Positions 11,701 through 21,584 of a stretch of 64,000 nucleotides of DNA are shown here, in pieces. How positions within the stretch are numbered: the first letter of the stretch is position 1; each line of letters starts with the position of its first letter. Below the pieces are notes generated by a model. The model saw only the letters and a list, made by a program, of their open reading frames with translations. It searched no databases and had not been told where the DNA came from. A program made the position numbers and the translations under genes. The stretch covers positions 2,420,001 to 2,484,000 of the forward strand of contig CAIIXF020000006.1 in assembly GCA_903813345.2 (NCBI GenBank), written 5' to 3'. This DNA comes from Owenia fusiformis. Taxonomy: Eukaryota > Annelida > Polychaeta > Sabellida > Oweniidae.

Positions 11701-14700
11701 TTTTGAAGACGAGACTCAAAAGCTCATATTAACCTAATTTATTCAATTTTTACCAAAATCATTCCTGGGCATATCAGCTTCCAGCAAACTTTTAACCAAA
11801 TCCTGACAGGTTTCCACAGAGGAATCATTAGTTGAAGATCCTCAAGGAATCGATTGGCCCCATAAAACCATCCAATGCAGATGCATTCCATTAGGCCCAT
11901 GATCAGAAAAGGCCATACCACTGTGTAGTTATCCAAAATGACAAATATGTACATTGCTCCCTTAGAAATAACATTAATAGGGTATTATATAGGGTTATCA
12001 AAATACCAATATTCAATGACAAGAAGATCTAGATGAAAATGTCAATACCAAAGGTATATTCTTGAAAGAAATCTAGAAACGTTTTACATGATATTCTTGT
12101 GCGCTTTACAAAGTGGGTGGATGTGTGACATCTACCTTTAGGGTTCATAACGATCGAACGATAGCTAGAGAAGTTAAATGATAATTCCCAGTTCAATTTC
12201 TTTGAAAAGCAACATGAAGAGGTGGAGGTTGGGAGGACTGTATTATTATAGGTTCATAAGTAAATAACCTATTTTTAATATGAAGTAACACATTGAACTA
12301 CCACGGGCAGGTTTTGATCACCAGCTATTTAGAATTGTTCGTGTTTGATGCAATGCAAATCAACTCGCAGTGTAACTTACAGGAGTTGTCAATGGTAAGG
12401 AAAGCACAAAGAAGAAGGCGATGATAACTACTGTCACTATAGGCCTAGATGGTCTCAGCTTCGGGAATACATCAAACACAGACGCATTAATCGATTCCGT
12501 GACGGCAAATAGTGCGTTGCAGCCCAGTGTTGTCAACAATAGAAAGAACATCACAGACCACAGTTGAGGAATGGGTAATTTGGACAATGCAAATGGGAAA
12601 GTCACAAAAGTCATCGCTGGCCCTGAAATATTCAAACTAAGGTGCATGCGCAGTAAGCACATGCAGACACTCTTTATAGATACCTTTAATTTACTTTTAG
12701 ACGTTCCCTAACTGTTTATTTATTTTTCATTGTTTCTGAAAAAGAGAGCCTAGTTCATCAGATGTAATTATTGCAAAGCTCCATCTATTCTAAACCATCA
12801 TTTCAAAATTCAAGCTTATGAAATTTGTGCAGTTCTGAACAAAGGGTCCTTGGTCTAATCAGTGACATGTCTCTAGTCTAATTCTATATTAATTTCTTAT
12901 ATTTTCCAGGTAGTTTTTCCCAGGGTAACAATGTAATCCATTTTTGTTTGATCAGTTTCAACATCATCTGTACCTTCTTTTACGACGTCTTGTACATCGA
13001 CCCCCATCTGTCTGGCGAGTACGCCGAGGTTAACAAACACAACAAAACCTGCATAGAGTGCCGTCAGTGAAGTACCGACGATAATTAACGCGCCATCCCT
13101 GAATAATATTGTATTTTATAAGTAATATTGTTCATTTTAATGGGTTCACTTATCTGCCAGATATATTACTTGAAAATGAATTAACACATGAAAATTATAT
13201 AATAGACAGAATACGTTAAAATGAAAAACATATATTGTAAATAGGGTATACATAAACATGTACAGTACATATGGGTATCCTGGTATACCGGTATCCTAAA
13301 ACCTTTGAGTGGTGTATAAAATTTAATTCTAAACGAGTGGTATCCATATGGTGAACTTTTTGAACACGCGTTTCTCTTAAACCAGTCATCAAAACATTCT
13401 GAAAACTAAACTTTACACATCGTCAATTTAATGGTCATCTTTTGGATGGTAACATTATGATTTTAAATGTATCTATACTTTTCTCTATATTGTTTTAGAA
13501 AAAAAATCAGACACTTCTTTTGTTCTTGGTATCATATGTTCGGATTGACATGAAACATATTTCCGAACCTCATTCGAACAAACCGACGTAAACACAACGT
13601 GTTTAGGTCTCTCAACATTGTAATTGTACAAAGAAAATTTTGTTTGATTTTAAAATACTGTAGATTGGGTTAATTTGGCGCCCTCTTAAATTTGGCGAAT
13701 TTGGCGAAATTGAAAAATTCGCCAATATAAATCTTCGCCAAAATTTAGAATGAATCCCTTGTATAGTAGCAGCATCGACCGAGGTGTAAAATGTAAAGGA
13801 TGATCTCACAAAAATGTACAAACGTGGTGAATATCGACAGTGGTCCTCAAAAGTTAAATCAACCAAAATTTCCTTTGCATAATATTGAGAGGTCTAAGAA
13901 AATGCTGTATATGCTACTTTGAACAAGGTTCGGAAAGACATTTTATTTCATTCTCAAGAATTGGTAGAAAGGAACAAAAACAATTGCCGACAAAAAACAA
14001 AAAATGTTAACAAAAACAGTTATATAAAATATAATAATTATTGCAATCAATTGTTGCCAATCAGTCAATATTATATAAAGAACTGTGTTTTTTACAGAAT
14101 GTTTTCAATAATTGGTTGAACATTGTTGAATTCAGTTCACCATATCGATACCTATTCTTTGATAATCTAATTCTAAGTTTAATGTTCGCTTGCGACTTAA
14201 CATCGCATTGACAGACTTGCCTGGCAAGTTGAGTCGAGGTTAATCAACTATATTTAACAATTGCTTTACCTAAATATGTTATTGTGAAACCTGTTGAAAC
14301 TAGACAGCCCTATGACCTCCCCACCGCCAACACTAGTGGAGAAAAATACAGTCCCCGCAGCGTCCTGCCAAACCTATGTGGTAGAGTTAATTTGTTTTTA
14401 TACAATTCAATTTCAAGAAATACTAGACATAGGTCAATGTTTCACAATTCATTAGTATCTAACTCTTATGAATTTTGTTCCATACCTTAAAGTTGAATAC
14501 AAAATTTAAGTTTTCAAGGACAAGATCTAATGTATTTTTTCCAAACCTACAGCTGCTTCGGTCAATCGAGTCCAGTTAGGTTTTGAAAGATACAGCTCGA
14601 CGCCATTTCTTGCTCCATCTTGGGTGGCTCCAAATACCAACATTATGGTGAGAATTACATATGGGAAGGTAGCAGTGAAATACACAACCTGAAGAGAAAA

Positions 14701-17700
14701 GTACCAAACGCTGGCGTTATATAAGGACAAGAACTTGTGATATTGGATAGGCCAACGACCTCCCCTTTGTAAATATAGGAATTTCTTCATCTGTATTTGA
14801 CAATCAAGATGTTTTTTTTTTACTTCAAATGACCCTTCAACATCTTCTTTTGTATGATTTATGTCACTTATATCAAGATAAATTAACACGAGTTTTTTAA
14901 AGAATATACGTACATGTCTAGCATGCCACGTGACTCGTGGTCATGTATTTAACTATTTCAATCGTTTCGTGACTCCTCATAAAACATTTTTACATTCTTT
15001 ATATTTGAAATAATAAGAATTTCGTCTCCCAGACATACATGTAGATATGGAATCCCCAATCCTCCCTATAAACTAAGTATGACCACTAGACGAGGATAGA
15101 ATAATCGATCATAAACCTCTTTTTGAAAGCTTTTTCTAGCTTCTTGAAAGGGGTTCCAGCAATTTCAAGATATTTTCTTATGCTTCTGCATACTTCTAGA
15201 CTTGTCCAAGCTAGAGTGTCTTTAAGAAACTATGAGACTATTTTGTCATTTTGGGATGTGTAATATTCACCTTCCCCATAGTTTTAACTCCCTTGATCAG
15301 ACAAACGTATATGATGAGCCAAACCAGCAAGATGACTAACACCAAATTGTACTTGGGTGATCCAATCGATTCTATTCCATCACTTATACCAAGTGTATAT
15401 GAGCTACAATTGAAAAAATAAGATGTTAATGTATGATTAATGATCATACATGTTGAAATAATCTTTTAAATATTAACTACAGCTTTCTGTTCATAATGTA
15501 TCGTAACAGAATTACATATGATTATATCATAATTGCTATAAACTTCAGTTGATTTTACATTTTTATAATTATATAAAAGTGATGTTTAAGTTAATAGCAC
15601 TTTAGTATTCAAAAATAGGTTTGAATATATACGATCTTTCAGTTAATATATAAAAGTGAAATTTTTTTATGATTTTATAAAAATGATTTTCAAAATCTTG
15701 TGCTATAGTGTATCTTTCTGTAAATAATATTATAGGAGTATGATGGCATTATTGAAATTATATCAAAATGGTGATTGAAATATAATATTATGAGCAATGT
15801 GTTTACAAAAAGTACTCCTCTGCAGCGGAGGACTTGGCCTGTCCTGTTGTATTGAGGTATTTGTCCTCGTCCCACAATCCAATTTGCATTGAATCCATAA
15901 AACACGTTCCATTCTCGTATTTCATTTGCCGAGATTCATTACATGGTGTGTTTTCTAGTAATTCAGAACAACCTGCATAACAGACGGAGGCAACATATTT
16001 TTTATAATTACTTCGGAAATACACAAAAAATACAGAAGTAAAAGTATTGTTATTCAACAAAGAACACTAACAATTTTAAAAAACAACTTTAGATCTAAAC
16101 AATATTTTACTTCAGTCTTGCACCGGGTGCCTTGAGCCCTGGATGTGTTTGTAAGATGTTTACACCGTATGCACAGTGCTCGCCAATTATTACAAGTGCG
16201 TGAGTAATGACTCGACAAGATCCACAAAATTTAAATATATTGTAACGGTTTTTTAAATGTTTTTATTTTTTTAAATTTTTCGTATATGTGATGGATTTTA
16301 CGATGTAAAAATATATATGCGATATAATATGTGTTATTTTCTTTGAAAAGCTTTGAAATATTAAAAACAAAAAAGAACATTTTAACACTCTTTAATTTCT
16401 TATACTTAGGTTGGGTTTGGGCTTCTATTTGACCATGATAAAATTCACGTTTCCTCTTAATAACATGGAATAAATATTTGAACACAGAAATTAATGGATC
16501 GGCCTATAGTGTGAGTTTACCCTACTGCGAGATACGATCTGGCCGAAATATGTCAAGTGGAACAACTCCTAAGCTTGGTCTATTCAATCACACTCCTTAT
16601 GAGGTTGACCATCTTCGAATTCCAAGTTGGAGAAACTAATCAAGATAGAGTTTGGCTGGCCAGGTTGTATTGACCTTGTCCATAGGAAGTGGATAATGTA
16701 GGACGAATAGGATGATATCTCATTCATTAAAATCCTAAATCAATTTATGACAAAATAATAAGACTTGGACAGAAATTGTACCCTCATAACATAACACCCT
16801 TTTTACTCGGTATTAAAGTGGAGTTGGAACCTCTGATATGCATGAAATGCTAAGTATTATGTCTATTAATCATAGGTATTTTGGTTTTGTGATTTTGGTA
16901 ATCTAAAAACAGAAAATTTGGTGAAATATACATTTTCATTCGGCGGGTTATTGATTTTGCTTCATTTATCAACTCAGTTCAGGTATTTCGGTTATAGCCA
17001 ATCACTGAATCATTTTACCAAATGAATCTTGAGTGTCTCTGATGCAGCATATGGACTACTATCTGTAGTTAAAATAATATTACAGTGGTAAATAAAAGAG
17101 AAACAAACATACCTTTCCTTCGGCATTTTGAATTTTGCGGATCTTGTCGAGTCTTTACTCACGCACTTGTCATAAAAGGCGATCGCCGTATATTCAATGG
17201 TTTAAGAGGCGAGGGTCACAAAGCGTGATGTACGACTACTCTTACTGCCAGAACTGTATAGTACAAAGATGAATTAGGTGTACCTTTTGTATTCCACGTA
17301 TTATAACAGTTCGTCCATGGAAGGACACTTGTGAACGACGAAAAAACGTACAATATAGACCATCCGGTCAGCATACTGTAATATACTATGACAATGACGT
17401 TTGAAAAGATGTTCGAAGTACCAATACCTGGAAACGAAGAGCAAAAGAATAAATCTACACTACAACACAAGTTTACACAACAATTATTAACAAGTCATAA
17501 AAATAGTTCAATCTCGTCATGTGAATAAATAAAAATAAATAAATAAAATAAATAATTTCTCAATAATTCCGCTCTCGCAAGGCAGATCAAATTGCAGAGA
17601 TATATTGGCACCTTAATTGAAACCTGGGGGACTAAGGTAAATAATCTATTGAAAGTGTACCCATGCATGCAATGTATCCAAATGTTAACCAAGGAAAATA

Positions 17701-20121
17701 CCTTTGAGAAGAGGCATGCACCTCCAAACCGTCAATGGACTACTACTACTGAACTGGCCGAGGGTAAGCTCAAGAAATACAAGTGGTATTCCAATACATA
17801 TCAGCATAATACCCAAAGGTATTAAAAACACAGGCCCACCATTTTTAAAGCATAAATATGGAAATCTCCATATATTCCCTAAACCCGTACAGAAACCTGA
17901 AAATACAAAGTAAAGTGTATTATTATATCATTGCTAGAATTTGTGTCCTTCGATTGGCTGATTCAGTACCATGTGATCAAAAATACCAAAGCGTATTTCA
18001 CAGCTCCCTTAATTTTTGAATCATAAAAGACGTATTGCCCGGCGTATTGCCCGCCCGGGAATTCTGAATCGTCCCATTTCGTCCAGTACAGTTGTGACAT
18101 ACATTAAAATGGCAGACGGAAAAAGATTTAAAAGTCTGAATTCCGATTAAAATAACGACATCTTGAGGGATGTGCATTCTAAAAACACCATTAAATCAAC
18201 GGAAAAGTCTTGAAACATTTTCAAGTGTTATGTGGACGAAAAAGATATCGAAATAGACGTTAAATCTATCGATAAAATCGTTCTGGATGGAATTTTTAGA
18301 GGATTTTTTTCTTGAACTGCGAACGAAGGATGGGGAATATTACAAGAGTGCCAGTCTGCAAAGTATTCATCATGGACTCAATAGGCACATACAAAGTCTG
18401 CGCAATGATATAAATATCATCAACGACTCTGAATTCATCAGATCAGTCAAAGACAGCTCATGTTGCTATGAGAAAGCATTTGAAATCATTGGGAAAAGGA
18501 GACACAAAACACCACGTCACCAACCAATAAGTCAAGACGATAGCTCTATTACCCAAATTTATGACTATTTTCGATACGCCCATCATTCAAACACTGTGCT
18601 TCAACTCAAGGTGTATTTCGACATGGCCTTACATTTCGGGAGGAGAGGGAGGGAAAATTTGACAAACCTCACCAAACAACACTTCGCAATTAAGTTATTA
18701 AGGTAGCATTCTCGAATTAAACTGCCGGCTGACACCTACTTTTTATGGTCAACTCATTCAAATATGAATGAAATAGTGGCAGGTAAAATTCATATTCAAA
18801 TGAGTTGGTCATACAATAAAGGTGAAATCACGAATGCTACTTTAAGTTAAACATAATACAGTAAAACCTGTCTCAGTGAACACCTCTCTCTAGTGAACAC
18901 CTGTGTCTATAGTGTTTAGGGGAACATGGGGCAAAACGGCCCTCTGGGGCAAAGTGGCCCATCGAAATATCTTTTGAACTATAAAAAGATGGTTCTTCAA
19001 AAGTCACATAATCGAATTTTGAAATATCTGCCACCTTCTCGACCGTCCATTTTTAACCAAGCAGCGTCTCGCTTTACGTAAGAGGTAATTCTACTTTTCA
19101 CCCTCTTTTTTGGAAATTACCCCTCCCACGAGAATCTCTGAAAAATCCGGCAACAATAGAATATCGTTTTGATTTAACATTTTACATAGAGTGTGCACAT
19201 TTATTCTTTATTTGTAAAAATTTCGAGCTTCAAATATTAGGCAAATTAAAATGACGACTATTTGAAAATTCACATGTCTTTGGGGCAAAACGGCCCACAC
19301 ATGTTATAACAAAAATCTTATTGTGCAAGAACAATTGGTTTTCAAATGTAACAATTTTAACATCTGGCTTGTGCCTTATTTCCTTCCGACACATATCGAA
19401 TGACTAGAATTATGGTAGGGGTTAAGAATACTTTATCTGTCAAGGGTTTGAACGTCTGAGATAAGATGTTTGTGGACGAGTCTTGTAATTGATTAATTTT
19501 GGTTTCAAAACCCATGTAACAGAGGGTGGGCCGTTTTGCCCCACCCATGGGCCGTTTTGCCCCACTCTCGACAATATTTTTGACCATTGAAAAATCACAG
19601 AAGATAGTCCTAGGAAAGTATAAAACACTCGAAAAATGTAAACCACAAACCATTAATAAAGTGGAACATCAAAGTACGCGATGATTGACAGATACGAAAA
19701 TACCCCGTACAGAACAACTTATAATTAAATTTTTAGGGCCGCTTTGCCCCATGTTCCCTTACTCCTTCCCAGTTCCTAGCACATACTCCATCGAGTCAAG
19801 TTTGATTGCCCCTCTGTAGTGAACACCTACCTACAATGAACAAATTTTTGTGGCTCCATAGGTATTCACTGTTCACAAGTTCTACTGTAAATAATTAATC
19901 AAATTAAAAAGACACTTACTCAGACAGGTAAGTTTGAATTCGATGTTAGAATCCCAATTCCCACGCTCAGTATTTTCCTCAACTCCGAGTGCATACTCTT
20001 CTTCATTTTGATCTCTGCTACTTTTTATGCTCGCTTGTGATATAACCCTAGATATAGTCCGGTCCTCGGTTGATTTGAACGATTGCACAGGTGGTAATGT
20101 AAATGACACGGAGCTCTGCAT
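8788..20121 (-). CDS. SLC6-family Na+/Cl- dependent neurotransmitter or amino-acid transporter, 12 coding exons
   Basis: Exons (high to low): 20121-19920, 17896-17702, 17427-17284, 15972-15807, 15403-15271, 14688-14551, 14373-14270, 13098-12974, 12622-12381, 11960-11754, 10275-10108, 9093-8788. All junctions are GT/AG and keep frame, giving 709 residues, a usual SLC6 length. Seen: hydrophilic N-terminus, ERGNW, then GLGNIWRFPYLCFKNGG (TM1), SSFTSVLPW and three N-glycosylation sequons in the TM3-TM4 loop (exon 4), LIKGVKTMGK then VVYFTATFPYV (TM5 region), VFFSTSVGGG and SSFNRFHNN (TM6), YGANRF (TM10 loop), YPKWAEALGW (TM12) and a DWGPAL tail motif. The family co-transports substrate with Na+ and Cl- at the plasma membrane. 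The fold is certain; the substrate is not. Unusual: NGGPVF where the family normally has NGGGAF. The start ATG at 20121 was chosen because residues before it look like untranslated sequence; an in-frame ATG lies 60 codons upstream. Confidence 0.93.
9388..9800. repeat. Dispersed repeat, copy 2 (MITE-free empty site)
   Basis: This is the direct copy of 963-1480, lying in the last intron of the SLC6 gene. It shares the ACATCTAGAAA, CATTTTCTTTTACTGGACAT and GCCACCTGGTGGTGAA segments with copy 1. At about 9,411 it has the uninterrupted GATGTCATATTTG that corresponds to the MITE insertion point in copy 1. Confidence 0.7.
10291..11549. repeat. 97-bp tandem satellite, about 13 copies, in SLC6 intron 10
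   Basis: Unit starts (AAAAAGGGGTTACAG) are spaced 97 bp apart, e.g. 10,321 and 10,418. Copies are nearly identical except for substitutions such as GATGG/GATAG and TACCTCC/TACCCCC, plus single-base deletions near 11,031 and 11,490. The right-hand copies form a diverged subgroup (GGGGTCACAG, TTCATTTCTG). Short open frames arise because the sequence is repeated, but 97 is not a multiple of 3, so they are not genes. The array ends only about 16 bp from the acceptor of SLC6 exon 11. Confidence 0.95.
13660..13760. repeat. TTTGGCG-rich dispersed repeat fragment
   Basis: Repeated TTTGGCG and TTCGCCAA motifs (TTAATTTGGCGCCC, AATTTGGCGAATTTGGCG, AATTCGCCAATA, CTTCGCCAAAATT) occur within 100 bp and form partial inverted repeats. 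A similar stretch recurs at about 54,026-54,360. It lies in the intron between SLC6 exons 7 and 8. It is probably a decayed dispersed element. Confidence 0.5.
18118..18706 (+). pseudogene. Decayed Crypton-type tyrosine recombinase-like fragment
   Basis: A plus-strand reading starts MADGKRFKSLNSD at 18,118, is broken by at least two stops, shifts frame near 18,290 and continues as an open 139-codon stretch. That stretch contains FFLELRTKDGEYYKSASLQS, a SIHHGLNRHI motif and LHFGRRGRENLTNLT. The combination (short helical N-terminal domain, then a ...GRRGRE-L--L segment) resembles the KDG...Y / RGLQRY / G-RGxE pattern of metazoan Crypton and DUF3504 proteins. The catalytic C-terminal half is missing: the frame ends where the 148-bp MITE begins. 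It lies antisense in SLC6 intron 1. The family call is from memory of the pattern and is moderate. Confidence 0.55.
18698..18845. mobile_element. 148-bp foldback MITE with TTAA at both ends
   Basis: The ends are TTAAGGTAGCATTC and GAATGCTACTTTAA. Inner segments GTCAACTCATTCAAATATGAA and TTCATATTCAAATGAGTTGGT are near reverse complements, so the whole element folds on itself. TTAA at both termini suggests piggyBac-type mobilisation. It truncates the adjacent recombinase-like fragment. Confidence 0.7.
18859..19887. mobile_element. Tc1/mariner-pogo-like MITE, split by a second MITE
   Basis: It begins CAGTAAAACCTGTCTCAGTG and ends ACAAGTTCTACTG, with flanking TA dinucleotides (18,857-58 and 19,888-89). 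Internal GTGAACACCT motifs recur near both ends. Without the inserted element at 18,919-19,759 it would be about 190 bp. Ends and TA duplication suit pogo/Tigger-type transposases. No coding capacity. Confidence 0.7.
18919..19759. mobile_element. 841-bp MITE with GGGGAACATGGGGCAAAACGGCC ends, nested
   Basis: The left end reads GGGGAACATGGGGCAAAA. The right end reads GCTTTGCCCCATGTTCCCT, its imperfect complement. TA flanks both sides (18,917-18 and 19,760-61). Internal GGGGCAAAACGGCCCA motifs recur in both orientations (for example GGGCCGTTTTGCCCCAC near 19,530 and 19,550). Open frames on the minus strand here are short and show no transposase motif. It sits inside the pogo-like MITE, so it is the younger of the two. 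Confidence 0.75.
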
Positions 20122-20415
20122 TGTTTTAGAGGAGTAATATAAGAGCAAAATGAAGACTTTTGATGAGTGAAAAGTCGTTAAAATGCAGCTTATATTCAGT
20201 TTATGAAAAAGAAAAGACAAGCCAGGCCAGAGGTATGAGTGGCTATATAAGTGCAAAAATACAATGACTTTGATGAGTAAAAGGTCATCCCAACGTAGCA
20301 TATATTATATTCATGAATGACAAAATATAGAACGAAGAAAAAGCGATGTCAATGACTGTATGGTGAATGGAGCAGTTTCCACTAGTTTTGAATAGGGCGC
20401 TATTCAATTGCAACA

Positions 20416-20855
20416 AATGCCCTCTTTGCGTATTTTCAATGTTTTTGGTCAAAATAAAGACTTTTTTGAATTTTAAAAATTGTCCAATGTATTGATAGGA
20501 ACCTTATCTTTCGATCATTTGACACCAACAACAGCTCAAACGGACCACATCAAAGCTTACAATAATTAATCAAAAAATATTTTCTATCTGTCAAGCTTTA
20601 TATATATCATGTTTTTATCGATGCCATCGAAAGATGGCGAAGTTGTTTGTATTACATGATACAGTCATTTTTATAGAGTGTCTTTTAAATCAAAAGTAAT
20701 TTAGAATATACATTTTGTTTAGCATGTGCATGTGAGTTATTTTTTCCTGGTTCAATATTGAAGCAAGTCAAACTTTGTTTCATATTTGGACGATTGTATG
20801 AGTAACATGATTATTTTTTCTTTTTTCTTCTAAATTAAGTATAGTGAGCCTTTAA
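20416..20855 (-). mobile_element. piggyBac-like MITE, copy 1 (inverse copy at 61.4 kb)
   Basis: This is the reverse complement of 61,374-61,808, with shared segments such as AACAGCTCAAACGGACCACA, GATGGCGAAGTTGTTTGTAT and ACTTTGTTTCATATTT. The right end is GAGCCTTTAA, i.e. the TTAAAGG terminus. The left terminus is eroded (GCCCTCTTTGCG without an intact TTAA). It lies just upstream of the SLC6 first coding exon. Confidence 0.7.
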
Positions 20856-21119
20856 GTAGTTACAGACCGTAAAAAACGAACCATTCTATGGTATACTAGA
20901 AGGAATGATTGCTTGACTGTTCAGCCTTAGGGATATGATTTCTAGGATATTCAGTATACTTTTGAAAAAGGTTTTTGAGTATCATCATTTGATTATCTGT
21001 CCAATGAGAAGATTGGAAAAATGTGTTACTTACTTTTGTAGAAAATTCACCATCTTCATTCCCTACTCTCCCCTTATCTAATTTGAGTGATCAAAATCTA
21101 TGATATGCCATATTTTCAT

Positions 21120-21240
21120 TTAAAGGATATTATCCCCCATCGAACGAACTTCCGGCGGATATAGAGAACGGCTCCGTCTGTCCATACACCCGTCCGTCCG
21201 TCCGTCTGTCCTTGCAATATCTCAAATACCTTGTGCCCAA
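21120..21240 (+). repeat. GTCC-rich simple repeat and flanking dispersed motif
   Basis: The stretch contains CCCGTCCGTCCGTCCGTCTG followed by TCCTTGCAATATCTC, preceded by CGAACGAACTTCCGGCGGAT. Simple (CCGT)n tracts inside such a frame are common in dispersed elements of marine invertebrates. It immediately precedes the compound repeat array and may be its outer end. Confidence 0.55.
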
Positions 21241-21584
21241 TATCGTGACACTGTTGTACGCCCATGCAGCAATTTCGTGACATGATTTCTAGCAGTTTAT
21301 TTAATACTCGTTCTAGATGCCAATGGGGTTTGCAACGTCATTGTTATCTAATTTTAAAAAAGCTTTACGGGAAGTTAGCGCTTCTCGCGATTTTTGAACG
21401 TATATGATTTAGTTTAATCTCAATTGCTTTAATATTTATACAAAAGCTTTGTATAATTTTGCATTGATTGGAGTAACATGTTCCCACGATTTTTATTTGA
21501 GTCCTCCCCTTTTCTTCTTAAATATACACTGTGCCTCTAATACATGAGTACGATTCATTTGTTGTGAAGTCAAATAATTCACTT

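Noticed and set aside
14284-14490. Plus-strand 68-codon frame
   Set aside because: It is the antisense of SLC6 exon 7, whose minus-strand reading carries the TM6 motif SSFNRFHNN.
19357-19653. 98-codon minus-strand frame with GQNGPWVGQNGP-type residues
   Set aside because: It is the translation of the GGGGCAAAACGGCC motifs of a MITE, not a gene.
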